This document shows, one piece after another, positions 32,574 to 42,273 of a stretch of 60,000 nt of DNA. Positions within the stretch are counted from its first letter, which is position 1. Each line of letters begins with the position of its first letter. Both the position numbers and the translations under genes were made by a program. The notes below the pieces were generated by a model. The model was not told the origin of the DNA. It saw only the letters and a list, made by a program, of their open reading frames with translations, and did not search any database. Location: contig OX485805.1 of NCBI GenBank assembly GCA_950295325.1, forward strand, positions 58,752,283-58,812,282, read 5' to 3'. This DNA comes from Polytrichum commune. Its lineage: Eukaryota > Streptophyta > Polytrichopsida > Polytrichales > Polytrichaceae.

Positions 32574-33654
32574 TGGCGCTCCACTTGGAGCGTTCGCCTC
32601 CCTCTGCACTCCGTCTAAACCCTAAACCCAACCCTTACGAAATGACATTCTTTCGTCATGGCCGTTCCAAAACGTCCGGCCAAAATTATCCCTATTTTTA
32701 GATCCCCCGGGGAGTGGATCGAATCGGAAGAAAAATCTTCCACGCGAGTGAATTAGAGTGGAAAAAATTCCTTGTACATAGTTGTTTCAAAATGGAGAAA
32801 AAATCCCTTCTGATTTTTTAGGTTTAGGTTTTCATGTTGCCTTATCACATTGCTTTGAACGTGGTAGCCACTAATCTGCATACAATGTTTTTGATTGACA
32901 ACAATATCGTTTTATGTGTTTTTTTTGTTTTCAAATCACTTACAATCAGATTTTGCGTAAGAAATACAATTTCTATGTTTGGTACTTTACAAGTTCAAGA
33001 GGTGATATCAATTTGGAAAATTGCCTTATATATAGATAACAACCATCAAATATTCACCGGTGCATTGTAAATGGAAGTGCATTCTCCTTCTTGGTCTGCG
33101 TCAAACATATCGTTGGCAGTGTTGCTCACTCGTTTGTCATCATCATTTCAAAAAATGAGGGATTGTTCGCTATCTTGTGTCTCGATTTCAACATTCTCAT
33201 TCTCTTCTATTGCAGGAAATTCTAGTACGCGTGCGGTGTCTTCGATGTCACATAAAGTGATCCTACCTATTTGTCGTTCCATTTTGGCCCTATGTAGTTG
33301 TTTCTTGCTAGAAAACTTCAAACCCTTCTTCCTTCTTCTCCTCTTTCCCAAAGTCGTGCACCCTTCTTTTTGCAAAGAATGTTATGATGAAATTATAATC
33401 CACACCCACTAGTGGATTGGGCTCTGTATGATTAGGTTTTGAAATGAGATATTTGTTAGGGTTTGTTTTAGGATTCTATGTTTGGTCTATGAATATTTTT
33501 TTGGCTGTTATTATGTGATGTCTATCTATGTATTATGAGACGTTATGATGTCATGTATTTCAATTTCATTCAATATTTTATTATACACCATTCAATATAA
33601 AGAGCCCGTTACGTTCAATACTATTGTATAGTGCATCTATTGCATTCCATCTCT
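32574..33654. promoter_or_regulatory. divergent intergenic region of the Mutator-like element
   Basis: This separates the starts of the methyltransferase-like gene and the transposase and must hold both promoters. A telomere-box-like CTAAACCCTAAACCC at 32615-32630, just upstream of the minus-strand start, resembles plant telo-box elements. The small basic ORF at 33148-33375 lies inside. Confidence 0.45.
33148..33375 (-). CDS. small basic protein or exon (KRR/FSS family)
   Basis: The frame encodes GKRRRRKKGLKFSS, KKQLHRAKMERQ, then VLEF and an acidic tail EENENVEIE. No ATG opens the frame at its left limit (TTG), so it may be an exon, possibly with an acceptor upstream. The basic segment aligns without gaps to the ORF at 1161-1520. 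Its place between two divergent transposon genes suggests a third component, perhaps a nuclear DNA-binding accessory protein. The opposite-strand ORF here is a shadow. Confidence 0.4.
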   Translation of the reverse strand: MQKEGCTTLGKRRRRKKGLKFSSKKQLHRAKMERQIGRITLCDIEDTARVLEFPAIEENENVEIETQDSEQSLIF

Positions 33655-36600
33655 ATGGCTACCATTAGAGCTCATGGATCCTTTGTTCCATTCACGTTGC
33701 CACTTCAAGATGATGGTCACGTAGGTGTCTTAGAGGATCTTCTCAATTTGAGGTTCAATCTCCAGACGGGAACCATGTATTTAGAGCAGGAGATGTTTTC
33801 TGCGGATGGACAAGTCCGTGAAACTATCTTGGTCCAAAAGAATAGAACTGACGATGATTCTATGTGGATTTTAGGGCCTGGTTCGTTCAGAGTGATAGGT
33901 CTTTCTGAATCCCAAATGCAAGCTTCAACTTTTGTATTGACAAACCAATCTGGCGCATCCACAGTTCAAATGCCAAATGTTCCAAATGTTAAATTGGAGC
34001 CTGCTGATAATATTGTGTGTTTATTATCAGTATCTGATGATAATATTTGTGCAACCGTTGATCTGTCGGACACATCGTCATTTCCTTTTAAAAATACTCC
34101 TTCTCAAGTCCCTTTGCATGCATCCAAATTGTCATGCACTCCTTTGTCCAAGAAGTTTACTTGTCGCGACACACCTTCTCAACGTCCTCCACTACACCCT
34201 TCGTCTTCATCTATAGGGTTGACGATCATTGATGCCTTGAAATTCACTAAATCTAGGAAAAGGTCAAAGTCGGATCTTGCCTCAATTGATTTTGATAATA
34301 TAGTGGTTCGCGATGTCAAGTACTTACCATCTTTTTTCGATGGTGATATTTTATTTGTCTTACCCCCTGTACCACTTGGAGTTCCAAGTGCATATGGCCG
34401 CTCAATGGATGGCATGGACAAGATGTGCGATGGTCACCTTTGGTGTACCACCAAAACCACGAATATCCAAAACGACTTTGGATTGTCATTTAGACGATTT
34501 ACTTGTGCAGGTCATCTCCAATGTCAGAATGATCACTTCGATTACATGCATCGCAATGGAGGTATGCGCAATACCACCGAGTGGGCAGGTTCAACTCATC
34601 TCCCATTTGTTGTGGGTGATGTAGCCCCTGTTAGATCCACTTTTGAATGTAAGGTATGCCGATCACCACATGTGTGTATTGCTTTGTGTCATGCTCGCAT
34701 ACTTTATGTCCACTCCACATCTTCTGAGATGTCAAGGGCTTGCATTCATCTTGGTGTGCATGATCACCCTGTTTCTAGTGGTATATGCCGTGAATCATTG
34801 GACATGGCATACCACTGCGTTGCAAATGAAGTGTTGAAAACACCCACCGCAACAAATTCAACTATAGTTTTGGGTGCAAGCAAGCAATTCTTAGCCGATT
34901 ATCTTCTCAAATCTCCCACTATTGGTGAAGGGCATCACCTAGTTGGTTCATCATTAGAGGTGGTCATGGATAAGTTCAGTACTCTTGCATCTCCAAATTG
35001 TCGTAATTTTGTATCTGGATCAAAACGCTTTGTGCGTAGTGGAATGGGAACTATGGATAGTATTATGGCTCTTAAAGACCATTCCACTTTCAAGTTTGTC
35101 CATGGCAGTCGGTTCCCAGGGCAATCAAAAGACAAAGTGTTTATTTTCAAGATGTCCGTAGATCTTCCGGGCAGTGGTGTGGAGCTTGTAAAAAGAATGC
35201 AAGTCGGGGGGGACATGGAAAACTCTTGGATTATGTTTGACCATGTTAAACGTCTAAAAGATTGGACAACAATGGTTTGTCATGTCTATGATAGTCGATA
35301 TTGTAAAGTGTTGACCATTGCGTGTTGTGACATGCAATCTGAGGATGGTACAGTATAAACTCTCTTTTGGGAAAATTTGAATGTTGTCATGGCAGAGAAT
35401 GGTGTTTCAAAGGTGAACTTCAAAGGGTTCATGGCAGACAATGCTCAAGCTAATTGGAATGCGGTGAGGATGATTTACGGTGATGGTGATCCAACTTTGC
35501 CCATGGTCGCACGTGAGCGTACGTGTCTTTTTCATTGGTCTGCAAGTTTGGATAAGGTGACACAGAAGTATATCAAACCATCCTTGCAATTTCAACACAA
35601 ACAACTCTGCAAGGATTACAAAGATGCAAAAACAATGGTCGATGCTGAGACTAAGTACCATGTCATTCGTTCTTGGTGGTTGTCATCCGGAGCTGCCACA
35701 GAAGAAGGCATCCTCGGCCTTTCAGAGTGGTTGGGATTTTGGCATTTCCGTTACAGACAATGGGGTGGTCACATGTTACTTGTAAGTTCATATTATTCTA
35801 CAATATTAAATGTCATTGAGTTTTTTTTGCTTTCTTTTCATTCTAATATATCTATAACTCATTTTTACTAATTCTATAATTGTGTACTCATAGGATATGA
35901 CAATCGAAGAACGTGCAGAAATGCCAACATGCAACCTTGCATAAACTGTACACAACAAATGGCTCCAACAGTCCGGCAACAAGATGACTTGTTTATATGA
36001 AGCAAAGTGGATGACATGATTCGTGCCTTCATGCAAATTGCAAATTATCGGTCATGGCTTAAAGGAGGATTAGATGGTAAAGGCCCGGATTCTGCGTCCT
36101 TGAAACTCAAAGCTACTGCTAGGTGTGGGGATCCTAAATTGTTGGCTGATGCTATGAAGTCTTATCCAGGGGCAGAAGACGTCAACACTAGAGATTGTGC
36201 ATTGGAAGGATCAGAGCTCTTTGGTTCCACCAAACGCAAACTCAACCTACCACCGGGTGCTGATTGTGACTCTCATCGACCCGACAAAGTGAATTATTCC
36301 ATTCCTCGTCCCAACACCCGAGCAACTCGTCAACGCATAGAGGAATCGTTGAGTTCTGCAATTCATGGTGTGGCTCATACTACATCCGTGTTGGAGACTG
36401 ATTGTATTGCTTCTAAGTGGCACATTGCAAGATTGCCACCCAACTTAGCCAAACGTTGTTGGGCATTGCAGGCCATCACAGGGACCATGTGCAATGCCAA
36501 AGTCGGGACTGGGAAACATGGCACACCTGCTCCAACATACAAAGGGCTCAGGAAGGAATTTCGCTCTCCCAACAACGTGGAGTATGAATTTTGGTTTTGC

Positions 36601-37260
36601 CATGACGACATCAAGCGTTGTGTGAGTGGCAGTAAGAAGAAATATGTGTTGGATTGGCCTATAGTACCCAATACGTGGCCGGTGAAGATAGGTACCAATC
36701 TATCGAGAGAGGAGGTTTTGGCACTTGAAGATGCTGGATTTCAACTACAGCAGAGAGAAGCATTGTCCCCTCGTCGTAGGCTTTCAACAATCGCAACTCT
36801 CCCCATCCCTCGCTCACATTTTTCTATGCCACCAAACCCGGACGCCCACCCTACATTCAGGTTTGGGAAGACAGTGCGTCGTAATCCAACAGCACCGCTG
36901 GCAGATCACAAAAACAAATGGGAGAGCGCCGGACTCATGGAAGGTTACTATGTGGTTGGGATCACTGCCATTCCATATCCGGGATTTGGAGTGATAATCA
37001 ACATTGTCTCCAAGCATGATATCACCTACCATGTCACAATTGGCGACATCCCGCATTGCACATGCCCGGATTTCACAAAAATGTCCTCTCATGCATTGGG
37101 AAAGAAAGGAAAATGGGTGTATTGTAAACATCTTTATTATGTGTTTAGATTTTTGTGCAAGGTGGATTACGAGAGTGACAAGTTCATTCATGCACCTACA
37201 TATACCTATAATGAGGTCATGCGACTACTTGAGCTTGCTGGTATTGTAGAATGTGAGTAG
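33655..37260 (+). pseudogene. MULE transposase with C-terminal SWIM zinc finger, broken
   Basis: The ATG at 33655 follows a GTG in frame and starts a protein of about 1,165 residues in two exons (33655-35781 and 35894-37260; 112-bp intron, GTAAGT donor, phase 0). MULE-type segments: VYDSRYCKVLTIACCD, FMADNAQANWNAVR, ERTCLFHW, then WWLSSGA and LGFWHFRYRQWGGHM. Near the C-terminus, IPHCTCPDF followed about 23 residues later by YCKHLYYVF gives the CxC...CxH SWIM finger, common in MULE and FAR1-type proteins. It would excise and insert the element. Lesions: TAA at 35356-35358 and TAA at 35942-35944, both in frame, and a frameshift near 36003. Each can be explained by one base change. Confidence 0.85.
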
Positions 37261-37529
37261 TATTGCAAATGTTCTATTAAACAACATATATTTCAATGTC
37301 AATAAATGACATGTTTTGGTTTGGATTATTATAATAAAAATTAGCAATGGACTGAAAGTATTTCAAATGATTCAGTAACTTCATTTCTATTTAGACTACG
37401 ACCCAACCGTGAGCGGTTTCATTGATTCATACGGATAAATAATAACAAGTTTCTAAAAATAAAAAATAATTAAGAAGATTCTACGCACATCCGCGTAGTA
37501 ATGTCTTCTTGGTATCCGCCTATAGATTA
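37261..37529 (+). other. 3' flank of the transposase gene
   Basis: AT-rich sequence after the stop. Its first part (to about 37370) is repeated at 38808-38995. Confidence 0.5.
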
Positions 37530-37604
37530 TTCTTGCTTTATCACTAGCTCAATTTGGGATAGCACCAGTCAATGTAACCAACCGGATTCGAACCCGGGTT
37601 GATC
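37530..37604 (+). ncRNA. tRNA-like / SINE-like remnant
   Basis: TAGCTCAATTTGG resembles a pol III A box (one extra base) and GATTCGAACCC about 45 bases later resembles a B box inside a CCGG-loop-CCGG arm. Acceptor and anticodon stems do not close, so it is not a functional tRNA. A tRNA-derived SINE head or pseudogene is likely. Its B-box arm ends at the insertion site of the next element. Confidence 0.35.
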
Positions 37605-37611
37605 CAGACCT

Positions 37612-38643
37612 CTCGGGGAGTTCACTGCGATAATATTAGAAAACAACGTGCGGGAAAATATAGGGTAATTTATATTCACAAAAGGAAAAACTTAGAATTT
37701 TCTTAGAAGCAATATAGGTGAGTATGTATGATAAAATTTGTATTATAAATAATATAGGCTTGATACAAATAACGCATATTTTTAAAATATTTGTAAAAAT
37801 ATACTATAGGATTAAAGGATCCTAGGTTTTTTTTTAAATAGGGTGTCCTTTGTGTTCAGAGGCGGGAAGATTTTGGATGAAAAACTACGTTGATTTAGTT
37901 GAAAAAATGGGATGAAAGATTGATGAGGGTGGCTGACGGATTAGGGCTTAGGAAAAATTGGGGGAGAACGTTGTTGGAGGATTAGGTTTTGAGAGTTTTT
38001 TTTCACTGTTTTGAGAGGTGGGGTTTGTGGTTTAGTGTTGGCGAGAGTTTTTTCTTCCATGCTGTTGACTTTCTGAGAGGTGGGGTTTGCAGGCGGCCTG
38101 TGCAGGTCATTCTCTCTCTCTACTTTGAGTGGAGGTCGAATCTTCATAACGACCACACAAATCCAGCTTTGGAACTCGTGCTTGCATGTAAGTCCCATTT
38201 CACTCCCAAGTCCTGAGTTCAGACCGTCGGTTGACATCCGTTTGTTGTTGGTGTTTTAATTGTTTTTTTGACACTCAGTACCATTGTGTTTAATTGTGCG
38301 TGTAACTTGATTGAGGAACATGGGCTGATTTTGTTGTTTGAAACTGTTTATGAACACTCTTAATGTAAAACCTTATTGTGCCTTGGATTTTGGTGACTTA
38401 GTACTTTGAATGCTCTTAAACCCTTTGGAGCAAAATCAAATAATTATAATGAACATACCTAGCTTAAAATTAGAGCTTCATCAAATTTAAAAATAATTAT
38501 AGGGTCATTTTTAAAATAAGAAATTAGCAAATTATATAATAATACGGTACAAAAAATGAAGGATGGATAATTAAATACCCCTTGAATAAATACCCTTGTC
38601 ACGCACGTGTATACATGTATACATGTCTAGTGAACTCCCCGAG
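37612..38643. mobile_element. CTCGGGG-family element 1, 1,032 bp, nested in the Mutator-like element
   Basis: Perfect 15-bp TIRs, CTCGGGGAGTTCACT, are flanked by the 8-bp duplication CCAGACCT (37604-37611 and 38644-38651). Its two outer parts match element 2 at 39424-40085. The middle, about 37905-38268, is unique and includes a frame ending LHNDHTNPALELVLAC before a GTAAGT donor-like site, perhaps a captured exon I do not recognise. There is no transposase. Right-end subterminal sequence includes a GTATACATGTATAC-type palindrome. Confidence 0.9.
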
Positions 38644-38807
38644 CCAGACCTAATACCAGTCTCTTACACAACTCGCATCCACAGGCGGATGTCTCAAAAC
38701 CTAGTAACTACCTACATATTGACAATTTCTATTATCTAATTTCCTTGCTTTTGTAGATTGTGGGCCTTAACTCAACCCGTGAGCGGTTTGAGTGGCTCAC
38801 AATTATG

Positions 38808-38995
38808 GCACCTACATATACGTATAATGAGGTTATGCACCTACTTGAATTTATTGCTGTTGTAGAATGTGAGTAGTTGTGCAAGTGTTGGTTGTAACTA
38901 CATGTATAAGGATGTCAATAAATTACATGTATTTGTTTGTATTATTATAATAAATATTAGCAATGTATTGAAAGTGCTTTAAATGATCCATGGCA
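38808..38995 (+). repeat. second, diverged copy of the transposase 3' end
   Basis: It matches 37187-37375, from GCACCTACATATAC through the stop region GTAGAATGTGAGTAG to the AT-rich tail, with about 15-20 percent difference by eye. It lies in the same orientation within the same element, so it is an internal duplication or the remains of a related element. Confidence 0.75.
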
Positions 38996-39124
38996 ATAGG
39001 GCTTTTTCTCTTATGTTTCATTTAAAATACTGGCAATTTACAATTGAAAATATGCAATTAATTTGTCAAAATTGTGGTTGTGTACCCTAAACCCGTGTGT
39101 CTTTACTAAATTTGGATTCATTGC

Positions 39125-39207
39125 TCATATGTTACTGCTCATTGCTCATGTGTTACTGCTCACCGCTCACCGCTTACTGCTCATCGCTCATAAGATAGCT
39201 TCCCTCC
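39125..39207 (-). repeat. right TIR of the Mutator-like element
   Basis: In reverse complement it reads GGAGGGAAGCTATCTTATGA, then GAGCGATGAGCAGTAAGCGG and further GAGCAGTAAC steps, matching the left TIR in both sequence and stepwise pattern. Confidence 0.75.
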
Positions 39208-40715
39208 TGCTAGACGCAATCAATGCCAAGATGGCAATCGTAGAGGAGGGAAGGGCAAGGAAGGGCAAAAAAACTAGTGTTGAGGATATGGGTTTGTGTA
39301 GAAGTTTTTTGGTTGTGTCACAAGACCCTATTTGTGGGAATGGGCAATGCAACCCGATGTTTTGGGAGCACATCACAACACATTTCAACCAAACCAAGTC
39401 ACGGGGGAATCCTATCCGAATAGCTCGGGGAGTTTGCTGCGATAATATTAGAAAACAACGTGCGGGAAAATATAGGGTAATTTATATTCACAAAAGGAAA
39501 AGCTTAGAATTTTCTCATAAGTAATATAGATGAGTATGTATTATAAAATTTGTATTATAAATAATATAGGCTTGGTACAAATAACACATATTTTTTAAAT
39601 ATTTGTAAAAATATACCATAGGATTTAAGGATCCTATGTTTTTTTTGACATAGGGTGCCTTTTGTGTTCAGAAGCGGGAAGATTTTGGATGAAAAACTAC
39701 GTCAATTCAGTTGAAACTCAGTACCATTGTGTTTAATTGTGCGTGTAACTTGATTGAGGAACATGGGCTGATTTTGTTGTTTGAAACTGTTTATGAACAC
39801 TCTTAATGTAAAAACCTTGTTGTGCCTTGGATTTTGGTGACTTAGTACTTTGAATGCTCTTGAACCCTTTTAGAAAAATCAAATAATTATAATGAACATA
39901 CCTAGCTTAAAATTAGAGCTTCATCAAATTTAAAAGTAATTATAGGGTCATTTAAAAAACAAGAAATTATATAATTATATAATAATACGGTACAAAAATT
40001 AAGGATGGATAATTAAATACCCCTTGAATAAATACCCTTGTCACGCACGTGTATACATATATACATGTCTAGTGAACTCCCCAAGCCGAATAGCAAGATC
40101 TTTAGAAACCAAGTGGGAAAACATTAAACATAACGTAGGGAAATTTTGTGGAGCATATAAGCAAATCTAGGATTGTAGAGAGTTGGGGTGGTTGACTGAA
40201 GATATGCTAGAGCGAGCACTTGGGTACGACAAAGACCGGCACCCCAAGCAGCAAGGATTTGCGTTTTTGCATTGTTGGCATTTGCTCAAGGAGGTTTCCC
40301 GGTGGTGGGATTCACTTGCGGATGTGCAGAGAAGGGCAAATGTAGGGGAGACCTCTCCAAGAATTCTACCCATGGCAACCCGAAGACCGGCACCTACGGC
40401 AGATAGAGGGGGACAAGGGAGCGGCGAAGGCGAGGGGTTGTCGGATGGGGAGAAACATGTCATCTTGAAGGAGGGTTTTAGGGTGTGGCCACCGAGGCCG
40501 CAAGGGAGCAAGGCCACAAAGGCGGACTTGGTAGAGCAAGGGAAGAGAGACGTAATTCTCAAATCCCAAGCATGGGCTACGAAGTAGATGGCGGTTGCAA
40601 ACATGTGGAAGGCGGATGTTATGATGGACCAAACCCCAATGTCATTTTTTAGAATGCCAATTGACTTACGAGTTAGACGTCAAAGAGCACGAGTACTTCA
40701 GACCTTGGACAACTG
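39208..40715 (+). pseudogene. NAM/Myb-like gene (PIF/Harbinger accessory type), split by element 2
   Basis: With element 2 and one target copy removed, the frame reads KGKKTSVEDMGLCRSF, VSQDPICGNGQ, FWEHITTHFN, then RSLETKWENIKHNVGKFCGAY, then GWLTEDMLERALGYD, FAFLHCWHLLKEVSRWWD. This W-spaced trihelix pattern followed by a NAM-associated C-terminal-like region is typical of Myb-like proteins that accompany PIF/Harbinger transposons and of related host genes. An in-frame TAG lies at 40168-40170 before GWLTED, and another at the end of WATK (40585-40587). The Mutator-like element sits at its 5' side, so its original start may lie left of 26519. Confidence 0.75.
39424..40085. mobile_element. 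CTCGGGG-family element 2, 662 bp
   Basis: The left end is CTCGGGGAGTTTGCT and the right end, reverse-complemented, is CTTGGGGAGTTCACT. The flanking duplication is CCGAATAG (39416-39423 and 40086-40093). It lacks the central 0.4 kb of element 1. It interrupts the NAM/Myb-like frame between IRIA and RSLE, and removal restores that frame exactly. Confidence 0.92.
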
Positions 40716-40876
40716 CCAAAATAACTATAGTTAACTAGGTTTTTTTCAATACATTTTAGGGATGACTTGGCTTGACCTTGATTTGGCTTGAGGGACTGAA
40801 TTAACCGATCTAGTCAAGCTTTATACAACTCAGAGATCTTGATTCCTAACCATGGTGCATGTACTTGTATTACCGT
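40716..40876. repeat. dispersed repeat copy interrupted by the foldback element
   Basis: Positions 40788-40876 match 5316-5408 (GATCTAGTCAAGCTTTATA, AGATCTTGATTCCT). The match stops at the foldback insertion point; the continuation seen at 5402 (GGGTAGTGG) is not found to the right of the foldback. Confidence 0.7.
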
Positions 40877-41632
40877 GGGGTATGTTAAAGTTCCACCCAC
40901 GAACTTATAGGGGGGGGGGGGTAGATTCGGGCAGGAGCAGCCGCCCGTCCATAAAATTTGGGGACCCAACCGAAAATTGTTGCCCGCCCGCCCGACTTCG
41001 GAAAAGCCATTTCCCTTGTATTCTTGAAGGCCACTTATCCACAAATCTCATATTGGGTGCACTTCACTTTCAAGGTCCAAAATCCAATTTCATGTTCACT
41101 TCCGTGCATCAAATAAGCAATTTCATTCAATCACACTTAATTAGTTTAAATATGTATGAAAATTGTTTGAAAGTAGAGGTATTAACTAAAATATTATAAT
41201 ATTTAACATACTTCAAATATATTTTTTATTTTTTGTTTCATTTTAGAATGACAAAGACCCTTGCAATGGTAAGTCACAAAAATCATAACCTTAATGCTAA
41301 TGAGGGTTTTTTAATACTTTTGACTTCCAAGTTAATTACATGCTTTTATTGGCGGTTTCACTTTGAAAATGAAATCCCAGTCAATTGCTTATTTGATCAA
41401 TAGAAGTGAACATATATATATTGGATTTTGGACCTTGAAGGTGAAGTGCACTCAATATGGGATTTGTGGAGAAGGGACCTTCAAGAATGCAAGGTAAATG
41501 GTTTTCTTGAAGTTGGGTGGGCGGGCAACAATTTTCGGTCGGGTCCAAAAAATCTAGATTTCCTAGACGGACAGTTGCCTTTGCCCGAATCTACCTCCCC
41601 TATAAGTTCGTGGGGGAATTTTAACATCCCCC
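40877..41632. mobile_element. foldback element with about 250-bp inverted arms
   Basis: The left arm starts GGGGTATGTTAAAGTTCC and the right arm, reverse-complemented, GGGGGATGTTAAAATTCC. Both continue with CACGAACTTATAGGGG, GTAGATTCGGGCA, CCGAAAATTGTTGCCCGCCC and a block ending at TCCAAAATCCAA. The loop is about 240 bases. Flanks TATTACCGT and TATTACCAT form a 9-bp duplication with one mismatch, which suggests a Mutator-type foldback MITE. No coding sequence is present. A run of eleven G lies at 40911-40921. Confidence 0.88.
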
Positions 41633-42030
41633 TATTACCATTACCAAAAGGCCCATGGCTGTCTAGAATAGCATGTAGGCTAAGTGCGAGTTTCCATGTA
41701 GGCCGCTTGCCCACCAGATTTTGGATAATAGTGGGTCGGAGGTGTTTGCATATAACTAAGCACAAGGCGTCAACCAACCACATTCCGGTGGCCTACTAGA
41801 ATGTGGAGGGTTGTGGACATGGGCTGCTAGACTTCCATGCGTCCACTCAAGCGTTTCTTTTTCTTTTTCCCTACAAGGTTTGGTCACCAAAGGATTGAAG
41901 GCCGGTTTTAAGAAGAGGAGGTTAGTAGGTGGGCTCGGTTTTGAGAAGATGAGAGTAGTTATACAAAATATCCCGATTAGTGAGGGTGATGCAAATTCAA
42001 GTCACACACGATGTAGCCAAATCTCAGTTA
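41633..42030. other. no gene seen
   Basis: No recognised coding sequence. The right edge CTCAGTTA (42023-42030) is the left target copy of element 3. Confidence 0.4.
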
Positions 42031-42273
42031 CTCGGGGGGTGAACCTTTCATTAAAACCTAGAATCACGTGCGTTCACTGCATACTCTAAAAACCCCCTAT
42101 ATACAAGTTATTTTTTGTGAAATGAAGTAATACACATATAATTGCAACAATAAATATACAAGTGACAATATGTATACACAAAAAAACATCCATTCATATA
42201 TAGTCATTAACATAAGTATACAAATATACTTTTGAACAATAATCAACCCTTATAATATGTATAACAAAATATC

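Larger units (their letters stand above)
26528..39207. mobile_element. Mutator-like element, 12.7 kb, carrying a SWIM transposase and a methyltransferase-like gene
   Basis: TIRs: the left end is GGGGAGCGCTATCATATGAG. The right end, reverse-complemented, is GGAGGGAAGCTATCTTATGA. Both continue into runs of GAGCRGTGAGC that extend over about 55-80 bp. An exact 9-bp duplication flanks them. Inside are a minus-strand eleven-exon gene (26943-32573), a small minus-strand basic ORF (33148-33375) and a plus-strand transposase (33655-37260). A 1,032-bp element of another family is nested at 37612-38643. The divergent two-gene layout recalls MuDR and VANDAL elements, whose second genes have accessory or anti-silencing roles, but the second product here is of a different kind. 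Both main genes carry stops, so this copy is not autonomous. Confidence 0.82.

Noticed and set aside
33071-33412. Plus-strand ORF of 113 codons in the MULE intergenic region
   Set aside because: It is the antisense of the basic KRR/FSS frame and shows no plausible protein features.
36375-36698. Minus-strand ORFs over the MULE transposase
   Set aside because: No domain or homology, fully antisense to the SWIM transposase.
26519-39216. A 13-bp target duplication CTCCTGCTAGACG
   Set aside because: Thirteen bases match, but 9 bp is the Mutator norm and leaves both TIRs starting with GG; the extra bases probably match by chance.
40183-40587. Independent gene starting at 40183
   Set aside because: Its sequence continues the NAM/Myb-like frame broken by element 2 and a TAG; it is the 3' part of that relic.
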